Assembly: GCF_014648815.1 (NCBI RefSeq)
Contig: NZ_BMRV01000005.1
Location: forward strand, 136,758 to 200,757
Direction: 5' to 3'
Source of the DNA: Streptomyces flaveolus
Lineage (GTDB): Bacteria; Actinomycetota; Actinomycetes; Streptomycetales; Streptomycetaceae
DNA: 64,000 nt
Program-made: the position numbers and the translations under genes
Shown here: positions 17,674 to 24,718 of the stretch, one piece after another
Numbering within the stretch: the first letter of the stretch is position 1
Layout of the letters: the number at the start of each line of letters is the position of its first letter
Notes under the pieces: model-generated
What the model was told of the DNA's origin: nothing
What the model saw: only the letters and a program-made list of their open reading frames with translations
Databases searched by the model: none

Positions 17674-18468
17674 TCAGGCGAACGCGACGTTGTAGACACC
17701 TGCGGCGATCGCGGCGCCGATCAGCGGACCGGCGATCGGGACCCAGGCGTAGGACCAGTCGGAGCCGCCCTTGTTGGGCAGGGGCAGCAGGGCGTGCACG
17801 ATGCGCGGGCCGAGGTCACGGGCCGGGTTGATCGCGTACCCGGTCGGGCCGCCGAGGGACAGACCGATCGAGACGACCACCAGCGAGGTGATCAGGCCGC
17901 CCAGGATGCCGAGGCCGTTGCCCTCGTCGTTCAGGCCCTGGGTGAGGACGGCGAGCACCAGGACGAAGGTGCCGATGACCTCCGTGGCGAGGTTCTGGAC
18001 GGCGTTGCGGACCTCGGGGCCGGTGGAGAAGACGCCCAGCACGGGACCGGCGCCCTTCTCCTGGGCCTCGACGGCCTTCGCCGTGGTGTCCTGCGCGCCC
18101 GGCCCGCCGACGATCTCCCGGTCGGTGAGGTGGGCGACGAACTGCCCGTAGTAGGCGACCCAGACCAGCGCAGCGCCGATCATCGCGCCGAGGATCTGCC
18201 CGGCGAAGTACGTCGGGACGTTGCCCCACTCGCCGTCCTTGATCGCGATGCCGACCGTCACGGCGGGGTTCAGGTGGGCGCCGGAGAGCGGACCCGAGAT
18301 GTACACCGCGGTCATGACGGCGAAGCCCCAGCCGAAGGCGATGGCGAGCCAGCCGGCGTTGCGGGCCTTGGAGGCCTTGAGCGTCACGGCGGCGCAGACG
18401 CCGCCGCCGAGCAGGATGAGTATGGCGGTACCGATGGTCTCGCCGATGAAGATGTCGGAGCTGGACAC
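17674..18468 (-). CDS. glpF: Glycerol facilitator (MIP channel)
   Basis: This 264-residue major-intrinsic-protein channel has six membrane helices and two half-helix NPA loops, [13 protein letters not shown] and [11 protein letters not shown]. The Asp after the second NPAR is characteristic of glycerol facilitators rather than aquaporins. It conducts glycerol across the cytoplasmic membrane. A fairly long hydrophilic loop (about residues 130-165, [21 protein letters not shown]) separates the halves. The GTG at 18468 with AAAGGAG upstream is the start, and codons farther upstream are not typical. It is the first gene of glpF-glpK-glpD (gylC) under GylR control, with a GylR-like palindrome about 130 bases upstream. 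Confidence 0.95.
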   Translation of the reverse strand: MSSSDIFIGETIGTAILILLGGGVCAAVTLKASKARNAGWLAIAFGWGFAVMTAVYISGPLSGAHLNPAVTVGIAIKDGEWGNVPTYFAGQILGAMIGAALVWVAYYGQFVAHLTDREIVGGPGAQDTTAKAVEAQEKGAGPVLGVFSTGPEVRNAVQNLATEVIGTFVLVLAVLTQGLNDEGNGLGILGGLITSLVVVSIGLSLGGPTGYAINPARDLGPRIVHALLPLPNKGGSDWSYAWVPIAGPLIGAAIAAGVYNVAFA

Positions 18469-18597
18469 CCGCGACTCCTTTGTCCTTCGTCCAGGGGAAG
18501 CCGAACCCCGGGTCCCTCCGGGTGTTCCGGCGCCCTCGGTGTGAGAGCGATGGCGGCCCTTGGCGTTGTCACACTCTAACGCGTATTGCCGGTAGGT

Positions 18598-18614
18598 GTT
18601 CGACAATGCCGACC
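18598..18614. promoter_or_regulatory. GylR-type operator upstream of glpF
   Basis: GTTCGACA-A-TGCCGACC matches the perfect 17-base palindrome in front of gylR (19638-19654) at 15 of 17 positions. The shared motif at both the operon and the regulator gene suggests a GylR site. Confidence 0.6.
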
Positions 18615-18661
18615 GATGGACGGGAGTCTTGCTTCGGCGTCAGGCGTGCGTCAAGAGTTCT

Positions 18662-18704
18662 GTTATCGAAAGCACGATCGTTATTGATCGCTGGGGGTTA
18701 TCGA
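18662..18704. repeat. Three direct repeats GTTATYGA, 17-18 bp apart
   Basis: GTTATCGA (18662-18669), GTTATTGA (18680-18687) and GTTATCGA (18697-18704) are regularly spaced and unusually A/T-rich for this genome. They lie between gylR and the glpF promoter region. Confidence 0.7.
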
Positions 18705-18763
18705 TCTCCCGCGCGGCGGATTCACGGACCGCGGTGCCATTTGTCCGTTTCAGGGTATGGCGA

Positions 18764-18793
18764 GGGCCGGAACGCCCCCCGGCGTCCCGGCCC
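18764..18793 (-). terminator. Terminator of gylR
   Basis: The stem GGGCCGGAACGCC (18764-18776) pairs with 18781-18793 with one mismatch and a 4-base C loop, 19 bases past the gylR stop. Confidence 0.65.
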
Positions 18794-18811
18794 CGTCCGC
18801 GTGTCCGCCCC

Positions 18812-19585
18812 TCAGAACCGCCCGGCGCCCAGGTCCCGCGACACCGCGCGGGCACAGTCCCGTACCGCCGCGATGAGCTCCGGCCGCAGCGCTCCCTCTT
18901 CGTCGGACCGGCACAGCCGTTCCACGGCGCCGGTGATGCCGACCGCGCCGACCGGCATGCGGCGCCGGTCGTGGATGGGGGCGGCGATGGACGCGACGCC
19001 CTCCCAGGTCTCCTCCACGTCTGCCGCGTAGCCACGCGCGCGCGTGATGTCGAGGATGTGCTCGAACCCGTCCGGCTCGCAGACGGTCCGGTCGGTGAAC
19101 GCCTTGCGGTCGGCCTCCAGCGCCTCGCTGTGCGCCACCGGGTCGTACGCCGACAGGACCTTGCCCAGGGCGGTGGAGTGCAGCGGCTGCATGGCCCCGA
19201 TCTCCAGGACCTGCCGGCTGTCGTCGGGCCGGAAGACGTGGTGGACGATCAGCACGCCCTGCTGGTGCAGGACGCCGAGGTGGACGCTCTCGCCGCTGGA
19301 CCGGGCGAGGTCGTCCGTCCACACCAGGGCGCGCGCCCGTAGTTCGTGCACGTCGAGGTAGGTCGTGCCCAGGCGCAGCAGCTCGGCGCCCAGCTGATAG
19401 CGCCCCGAGGCCTCGTCCTGCTCCACGAAGCCCTCCTGCTGGAGGGTGCGCAGGATGCCGTGGGCGGTGCCCTTGGCCAGACCCAGCGACGAGGCGATGT
19501 CCGACAGGCCGAGCCGCCGCTCGCCGCCCGCGAGCAGGCGCAGCATCGCGGCCGCCCGCTCGAGCGACTGGATGTTCCGTGCCAT
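18812..19585 (-). CDS. gylR: IclR-family glycerol regulator GylR
   Basis: This 257-residue regulator has an N-terminal winged helix (about 1-65; SLERAAAMLRLLAGGERRLGLSDIASSLGLAKGTAHGILRTLQQEGF) and a C-terminal IclR effector domain (about 75-250; MQPLHSTALGKVLSAYDP, GVASIAAPIHDRRRMPVGAVGITG). Its position immediately upstream of glpF-glpK-glpD on the same strand is the classical gylR-gylCAB arrangement, in which GylR represses the operon and itself, with glycerol 3-phosphate as likely inducer. The ATG at 19585 (MARNIQSLERA) has GGAGG about 10 bases upstream. A perfect palindrome 53-69 bases upstream is a likely autoregulatory site. Confidence 0.93.
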   Translation of the reverse strand: MARNIQSLERAAAMLRLLAGGERRLGLSDIASSLGLAKGTAHGILRTLQQEGFVEQDEASGRYQLGAELLRLGTTYLDVHELRARALVWTDDLARSSGESVHLGVLHQQGVLIVHHVFRPDDSRQVLEIGAMQPLHSTALGKVLSAYDPVAHSEALEADRKAFTDRTVCEPDGFEHILDITRARGYAADVEETWEGVASIAAPIHDRRRMPVGAVGITGAVERLCRSDEEGALRPELIAAVRDCARAVSRDLGAGRF

Positions 19586-19637
19586 CGACGTACTGCCTCC
19601 GTCCCCTTCGACTGCCGACCTCGGCGTCGCTGACGTC

Positions 19638-19654
19638 GTTCGGCAATGCCGAAC
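19638..19654. promoter_or_regulatory. Perfect GylR-type palindrome upstream of gylR
   Basis: GTTCGGCA-A-TGCCGAAC is a perfect 8-1-8 inverted repeat located 53 bases before the gylR ATG. A related site lies upstream of glpF. Confidence 0.7.
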
Positions 19655-19880
19655 ACTACCGGTCCATGCCGACCTCCCGCCAATGGTCGGCGGGCAACTG
19701 TTGCACTCGGACCGCGTCATGGAGGGGTCCCGGGCGCCCGCTGCCCGGCCGTCCCTCCACCGCGGACGGGCGACGGGGGTTCGCCCCTTCGGGCGCCGGC
19801 GTCACCCGTGCGGGAGGGCATCCGGCCCTCCATCCTCGTCCGTCACGTGGACGCCCAGGCCACCGGCCCCGCCTCCCGGC

Positions 19881-19886
19881 TACCCT
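19881..19886 (+). promoter_or_regulatory. Candidate -10 for the metH transcript
   Basis: TACCCT followed by 6 bases places the transcript start at a GTG (19893) that opens a 23-codon ORF, leaving an 83-base leader before metH. The same TACCCT-N6-start layout precedes the histidine phosphatase gene. Confidence 0.4.
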
Positions 19887-19892
19887 GGCGAC

Positions 19893-19964
19893 GTGCGTTC
19901 TTCCCCGGGACGTTCTGGACGGACGGCACCGGGAAGCGCAAAGCCGACAGCCGTCGCATCCTAG
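19893..19964 (+). CDS. Possible leaderless upstream ORF of metH
   Basis: GTG to TAG, 23 codons, product MRSSPGRSGRT then APGSAKPTAVAS. The start coincides with the predicted transcript start 6 bases after TACCCT, and the stop TAG touches the metH ribosome site (TAGGGAG), 11 bases before the metH ATG. This geometry would allow translational coupling or leader-peptide control. The peptide is rich in Ser, Arg, Pro and Ala and has no internal Met or Cys, so direct methionine attenuation is not suggested. Third-position G/C bias is weak, so it may be non-coding. Confidence 0.3.
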   Translation: MRSSPGRSGRTAPGSAKPTAVAS

Positions 19965-19975
19965 GGAGCCCCTTC

Positions 19976-22900
19976 ATGGCCTCGTCGCCGTCCACCCCGT
20001 CCGCCGACACCCGGACCCGTGTGTCCGCCCTCCGCGAGGCACTCGCCACCCGTGTGGTGGTCGCCGACGGGGCGATGGGCACCATGCTCCAGGCGCAGAA
20101 CCCCACGCTCGACGACTTCCAGCAACTGGAAGGGTGCAACGAGGTCCTGAACCTGACCCGGCCCGACATCGTCCGCTCGGTGCACGAGGAGTACTTCGCC
20201 GCCGGCGTCGACTGCGTGGAGACCAACACCTTCGGCGCGAACCACTCCGCCCTCGGCGAGTACGACATCCCCGAGCGCGTCCACGAGCTGTCCGAGGCCG
20301 GCGCCCGGGTCGCCCGCGAGGTCGCCGACGAGTTCGCCGCCCGGGACGGCCGGCAGCGCTGGGTGCTGGGCTCCATGGGCCCCGGCACCAAGCTCCCCAC
20401 CCTCGGCCACGCCCCGTACACCACCCTGCGCGACGCCTACCAGCGCAACGCCGAGGGACTGGTCGCCGGCGGCGCCGACGCCCTCCTGGTGGAGACCACC
20501 CAGGACCTGCTGCAGACCAAGGCCTCCGTGCTCGGCGCCCGGCGCGCGCTGGACGCCCTGGGCCTCGACCTGCCCGTGATCGTGTCGGTGACCGTCGAGA
20601 CCACCGGCACCATGCTGCTCGGCTCGGAGATCGGCGCCGCGCTCACCGCGCTGGAACCGCTCGGCATCGACATGATCGGCCTGAACTGCGCCACCGGCCC
20701 GGCCGAGATGAGCGAGCACCTGCGCTATCTGGCCCGGCACTCCCGCATTCCGCTGTCCTGCATGCCCAACGCCGGCCTGCCCGTCCTCGGCAAGGACGGC
20801 GCCCACTACCCGCTGAGCGCGCCCGAGCTGGCCGACGCGCAGGAGACCTTCGTCCGCGAGTACGGCCTGTCCCTGGTCGGCGGCTGCTGCGGCACCACCC
20901 CCGAGCACCTGCGGCAGGTCGTGGAGCGCGTCCGCGACCTCACCCCGGGCGAGCGCGACCCGCGCCCCGAGCCCGGCGCCGCCTCCCTCTACCAGACCGT
21001 GCCCTTCCGCCAGGACACCTCCTACCTGGCCATCGGGGAGCGCACCAACGCCAACGGCTCGAAGAAGTTCCGCGAGGCCATGCTGGCCGGCCGCTGGGAC
21101 GACTGCGTGGAGATGGCCCGCGACCAGATCCGCGAGGGCGCCCACATGCTGGACCTGTGCGTGGACTACGTCGGCCGGGACGGCGTCGCCGACATGGAGG
21201 AGCTGGCCGGACGGTTCGCGACCGCCTCGACGCTGCCGATCGTGCTGGACTCCACCGAGGTCGACGTCCTGCGGGCCGGGCTGGAGAAGCTCGGCGGCCG
21301 CGCGGTGATCAACTCGGTGAACTACGAGGACGGCGCCGGACCCGAGTCCCGCTTCGCCAAGGTCGCGCAGCTGGCCCGGGAGCACGGCGCCGCGCTGATC
21401 GCGCTGACCATCGACGAGGAGGGCCAGGCCCGCACCGCCGAGAAGAAGGTCGAGATCGCCGAGCGGCTGATCGAGGACCTCACCGGCAACTGGGGCATCC
21501 ACGAGTCGGACATCCTCGTCGACTGTCTGACCTTCACCATCTGCACCGGCCAGGAGGAGTCCCGCAAGGACGGCCTGGCCACCATCGAGGGCATCCGGGA
21601 GCTGAAGAAGCGGCACCCGGACGTGCAGACCACCCTCGGCCTGTCCAACATCTCCTTCGGCCTCAACCCGGCCGCCCGCATCCTGCTCAACTCCGTCTTC
21701 CTGGACGAGTGCGTCAAGGCGGGCCTGGACTCGGCGATCGTGCACGCCTCCAAGATCCTGCCGATCGCCCGCTTCGACGAGGAGCAGGTCACCACCGCCC
21801 TCGACCTGATCTACGACCGCCGCCGCGAGGGCTACGACCCCCTGCAGAAGCTGATGCAGCTCTTCGAGGGCGCCACCGCCAAGTCGCTGAAGGCCTCCAA
21901 GGCCGAGGAGCTGGCCGCCCTCCCGCTGGAGGAGCGCCTCAAGCGCCGCATCATCGACGGCGAGAAGAACGGCCTCGAACAGGACCTGGACGACGCCCTG
22001 ACGGAGCGTCCGGCCCTCGACATCGTCAACGAGACCCTCCTGGACGGCATGAAGGTCGTCGGCGAGCTCTTCGGCTCCGGCCAGATGCAGCTGCCGTTCG
22101 TGCTCCAGTCCGCCGAGGTCATGAAGACCGCGGTCGCCTACCTCGAGCCGCACATGGAGAAGACCGACGACGAGGGCAAGGGCACGATCGTGCTGGCCAC
22201 CGTCCGCGGCGACGTCCACGACATCGGCAAGAACCTCGTCGACATCATCCTGTCCAACAACGGCTACACCGTCGTCAACCTCGGCATCAAGCAGCCCGTC
22301 TCCGCCATCCTGGAGGCCGCCGACGAGCACAGGGCCGACGTCATCGGCATGTCCGGGCTCCTGGTCAAGTCCACGGTGATCATGAAGGAGAACCTGGAGG
22401 AGCTCAACCAGCGGGGCCTGGCCGCCGACTACCCCGTCATCCTCGGCGGCGCCGCCCTCACCAGGGCGTACGTCGAGCAGGACCTCCACGAGATCTACGA
22501 CGGCGAGGTCCGCTACGCCCGCGACGCCTTCGAGGGCCTGCGCCTCATGGACGCCCTGATCGGCATCAAGCGGGGCGTGCCCGGCGCCAAGCTGCCCGAG
22601 CTGCGGCAGCGCCGGGTGCGGGCCGCCACCGTCGAGGTCGAGGAGCGGCCCGAGGAAGGCCACGTCCGCTCCGACGTCGCCACCGACAACCCCGTCCCCA
22701 CCCCGCCCTTCCAGGGGACCCGCGTCGTCAAGGGCATCCAGCTCAAGGAGTACGCCTCCTGGCTCGACGAGGGCGCCCTCTTCAAGGGCCAGTGGGGTCT
22801 GAAGCAGGCCCGCACCGGCGAGGGACCGTCGTACGAGGAGCTCGTCGAGAGCGAGGGCCGGCCCCGGCTGCGCGGCCTGCTGGACCGGCTCCAGACGGAG

Positions 22901-23488
22901 AACCTGCTGGAGGCGGCCGTGGTCTACGGCTACTTCCCCTGCGTCTCCAAGGACGACGACCTGATCGTCCTGGACGAGGCGGGCAACGAGCGCACCCGCT
23001 TCACCTTCCCCCGCCAGCGGCGCGGCCGGCGCCTGTGCCTGGCCGACTTCTTCCGCCCGGAGGAGTCCGGCGAGACGGACGTCGTCGGCTTCCAGGTCGT
23101 CACCGTCGGCTCCCGGATCGGCGAGGAGACGGCCCGGATGTTCCAGGCCAACGCCTACCGCGACTACCTGGAACTGCACGGACTGTCCGTCCAGCTCGCC
23201 GAGGCCCTCGCCGAGTACTGGCACGCGCGCGTGCGCTCCGAGCTCGGCTTCGCCGGTGAGGACCCGGCCGAGATGGAGGACATGTTCGCCCTGAAGTACC
23301 GGGGCGCCCGCTTCTCCCTCGGTTACGGCGCCTGCCCCGACCTGGAGGACCGCGCCAAGATCGCCGACCTGCTCCAGCCGGAGCGCATCGGCGTGCACCT
23401 GTCCGAGGAGTTCCAGCTCCACCCCGAGCAGTCCACCGACGCCATCGTGATCCACCACCCGGAGGCCAAGTACTTCAACGCCCGCTGA
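19976..23488 (+). CDS. metH: Cobalamin-dependent methionine synthase
   Basis: This 1170-residue modular enzyme transfers the methyl group of 5-methyltetrahydrofolate to homocysteine through cobalamin. The homocysteine-binding barrel comes first (about 1-325; VVVADGAMGTMLQ, zinc cysteines in GLNCATGP and VGGCCGTTPEH). Next are the folate/pterin barrel (about 345-610; LAIGERTNANGSKKF), the helical cap (about 640-740), the cobalamin-binding Rossmann domain (about 745-890) with the axial-histidine motif DVHDIGKN, and the AdoMet-dependent reactivation domain (about 920-1170) with RFSLGYGACPDLEDR. All catalytic parts are present, slightly shorter than E. coli MetH. ATG at 19976 follows GGGAGC. It is divergent from gylR. 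Confidence 0.96.
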   Translation: MASSPSTPSADTRTRVSALREALATRVVVADGAMGTMLQAQNPTLDDFQQLEGCNEVLNLTRPDIVRSVHEEYFAAGVDCVETNTFGANHSALGEYDIPERVHELSEAGARVAREVADEFAARDGRQRWVLGSMGPGTKLPTLGHAPYTTLRDAYQRNAEGLVAGGADALLVETTQDLLQTKASVLGARRALDALGLDLPVIVSVTVETTGTMLLGSEIGAALTALEPLGIDMIGLNCATGPAEMSEHLRYLARHSRIPLSCMPNAGLPVLGKDGAHYPLSAPELADAQETFVREYGLSLVGGCCGTTPEHLRQVVERVRDLTPGERDPRPEPGAASLYQTVPFRQDTSYLAIGERTNANGSKKFREAMLAGRWDDCVEMARDQIREGAHMLDLCVDYVGRDGVADMEELAGRFATASTLPIVLDSTEVDVLRAGLEKLGGRAVINSVNYEDGAGPESRFAKVAQLAREHGAALIALTIDEEGQARTAEKKVEIAERLIEDLTGNWGIHESDILVDCLTFTICTGQEESRKDGLATIEGIRELKKRHPDVQTTLGLSNISFGLNPAARILLNSVFLDECVKAGLDSAIVHASKILPIARFDEEQVTTALDLIYDRRREGYDPLQKLMQLFEGATAKSLKASKAEELAALPLEERLKRRIIDGEKNGLEQDLDDALTERPALDIVNETLLDGMKVVGELFGSGQMQLPFVLQSAEVMKTAVAYLEPHMEKTDDEGKGTIVLATVRGDVHDIGKNLVDIILSNNGYTVVNLGIKQPVSAILEAADEHRADVIGMSGLLVKSTVIMKENLEELNQRGLAADYPVILGGAALTRAYVEQDLHEIYDGEVRYARDAFEGLRLMDALIGIKRGVPGAKLPELRQRRVRAATVEVEERPEEGHVRSDVATDNPVPTPPFQGTRVVKGIQLKEYASWLDEGALFKGQWGLKQARTGEGPSYEELVESEGRPRLRGLLDRLQTENLLEAAVVYGYFPCVSKDDDLIVLDEAGNERTRFTFPRQRRGRRLCLADFFRPEESGETDVVGFQVVTVGSRIGEETARMFQANAYRDYLELHGLSVQLAEALAEYWHARVRSELGFAGEDPAEMEDMFALKYRGARFSLGYGACPDLEDRAKIADLLQPERIGVHLSEEFQLHPEQSTDAIVIHHPEAKYFNAR

Positions 23489-23573
23489 GGCCGCCACGGA
23501 CCCCCTCCGTACCGCTCCAGGCGTCACACCAGGCGTTGTCGTCCCGCACGACGTACACTGGTCGGTCCACTGC

Positions 23574-23602
23574 AGGCCGGTTCCCTTCGTGGGAACCGGC
23601 CT
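23574..23602 (+). terminator. Hairpin between metH and the HAD gene
   Basis: A perfect 12-bp stem (AGGCCGGTTCCC, loop TTCGT, complement) lies 85 bases after the metH stop and 26 bases before the HAD-gene ATG. It may terminate metH or act as a leader hairpin: a TACACT element at 23554-23559 would start transcripts just before it. Confidence 0.5.
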
Positions 23603-23627
23603 GATCGTCCCTCAAGGAGGTACGTGG

Positions 23628-24329
23628 ATGACCAGTACGGTCCCCGCGCTCGGAACCCGTACGGCCGAAGGCTCAGCCCTGCAAGCCGTGCTCCTCGACA
23701 TGGACGGCACCCTGGTGGACACCGAGGGCTTCTGGTGGGACGTCGAGAAGGAGGTCTTCGCCTCCCTCGGCCACACCCTCGACGACTCCTGGCGCCACGT
23801 GGTGGTGGGCGGTCCCATGACCCGCAGCGCGGGCTTCCTCATCGAGGCCACCGGCGCGGACATCTCGCTCGCCGAACTCAGCGTGCTGCTCAACGACGGC
23901 TTCGAGGAGCGCATCGGACGCGACCTGCCCCTCATGCCGGGCGCGGCCCGGCTGCTCGCGGAGCTGTCCGAGCACCAGATCCCCACCGCCCTGGTCTCCG
24001 CCTCGCACCGGCGCATCATCGACCGTGTCCTGGCCTCGCTCGGCCGCGACCACTTCGCGCTCACGGTCGCCGGCGACGAGGTGCCGCGCACCAAGCCGTA
24101 CCCCGACCCCTATCTGGCCGCCGCCGCCGGACTCGCCGTGGACCCGGTCCGGTGCGCCGTCGTCGAGGACACCGCGACCGGAGTCGCCGCCGCGGAGGCC
24201 GCAGGCTGCCACGTCGTGGCCGTCCCCTCGGTCGCGCCCATCACTCCGGCCGCCCGGCGCACCGTGGTCGGGTCACTGGAAGAGGTCGACCTGACCTTCC
24301 TGCGCGGTCTCATCACCCACGTGGGCTGA
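23628..24329 (+). CDS. HAD-superfamily hydrolase (beta-phosphoglucomutase-like)
   Basis: This 233-residue enzyme has the nucleophile motif LLDMDGTLVDTEGFWW (motif I DxDGT), motif II serine in ALVSASHRR, motif III lysine (RTKPYPDPYL) and motif IV acidic residues (AVVEDTATGVAAAEAAG). An alpha-helical cap lies between motif I and II, as in the subclass I phosphatases and beta-phosphoglucomutases. It should hydrolyse or transfer a phosphate of a small metabolite; which one cannot be read. The ATG at 23628 with AAGGAGG 7 bases upstream is clear. It follows metH and may be partly cotranscribed, although a hairpin and a possible separate promoter lie between. Confidence 0.9.
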   Translation: MTSTVPALGTRTAEGSALQAVLLDMDGTLVDTEGFWWDVEKEVFASLGHTLDDSWRHVVVGGPMTRSAGFLIEATGADISLAELSVLLNDGFEERIGRDLPLMPGAARLLAELSEHQIPTALVSASHRRIIDRVLASLGRDHFALTVAGDEVPRTKPYPDPYLAAAAGLAVDPVRCAVVEDTATGVAAAEAAGCHVVAVPSVAPITPAARRTVVGSLEEVDLTFLRGLITHVG

Positions 24330-24718
24330 GCGTTCACACAGCGTGCGGCACCGTCGCGCCCGGCCCGTGCGCCAACGGCCTCGGGCGGAACCCCCAGTCG
24401 CACCCACCTGTGACGTTCGCCACGCCGTCAGGGGTCGACAGGCCGGTGCGGCTGTGCCGAATCCCGCCGGGAGAACGTTGTCGGCGCGCCCATGTGTCCC
24501 GATTGGTGAAGCCCTGCACTAATCCTTCCGCTGTCGGGTTTTCGGTGTGTCCACGCCCGGTTTCGCTCTGTGATGAGCCCTCAACTCCGGGGGCTGCGGG
24601 CCCCCGTGCGGTCGCGGACTAATCTCGTCGCGAGAACCTCAGCCACTACCCCCGTGATCGGCCCGCGACACCCCTGCATGCCGCATACACGGACCGACAG
24701 CTCTGGAGAATTTCGAGC
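24330..24718. other. Gene-free stretch upstream of a binding lipoprotein gene
   Basis: No convincing coding sequence is seen on either strand. The stretch is comparatively A/T-rich in its second half. It includes a TAATCT hexamer at about 24619 that could be a -10 for the lipoprotein gene, and a small hairpin CGGGGGC/GCCCCCG near 24590-24607. Confidence 0.5.

Larger units (their letters stand above)
18469..18763. other. Regulatory intergenic region of the glycerol operon
   Basis: This stretch has no gene. It is less GC-rich than its surroundings and holds a GylR-type palindrome (18598-18614) and three direct repeats of GTTATYGA (18662-18704). The promoter of glpFKD must lie here on the minus strand. 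I cannot assign -35/-10 hexamers with confidence. Confidence 0.7.
19586..19892. other. Divergent gylR-metH intergenic region
   Basis: No gene is seen here. It contains the GylR-type palindrome (19638-19654), a nearby repeated half-site ATGCCGACC (19666-19674) and a TACCCT promoter element (19881-19886) reading toward metH. I looked for S-adenosylhomocysteine and cobalamin riboswitch signatures and found neither. Confidence 0.6.

Noticed and set aside
19655..19975. SAH or cobalamin riboswitch before metH
   Set aside because: I looked for the conserved cores and saw neither. Only a promoter element and a short ORF are visible.
19961..23527. A nearly 1200-codon open frame antisense to metH, and similar long antisense frames opposite arc (32073-33893) and the betaine permease (60455-63202)
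   Set aside because: They mirror G/C third-position bias of the sense genes, give low-complexity products with no recognisable domains, and have no ribosome sites. They are shadow frames.
23536..23559. RecA-NDp promoter before the HAD gene
   Set aside because: TTGTCGTCC-TACACT has 9 rather than 8 intervening bases and lacks the RGTG part of the -35, so I do not count it among the PafBC-type sites.
24334..24519. A 61-codon minus-strand ORF in the region before the binding lipoprotein gene
   Set aside because: Composition is not gene-like and no start signal or family resemblance is seen.
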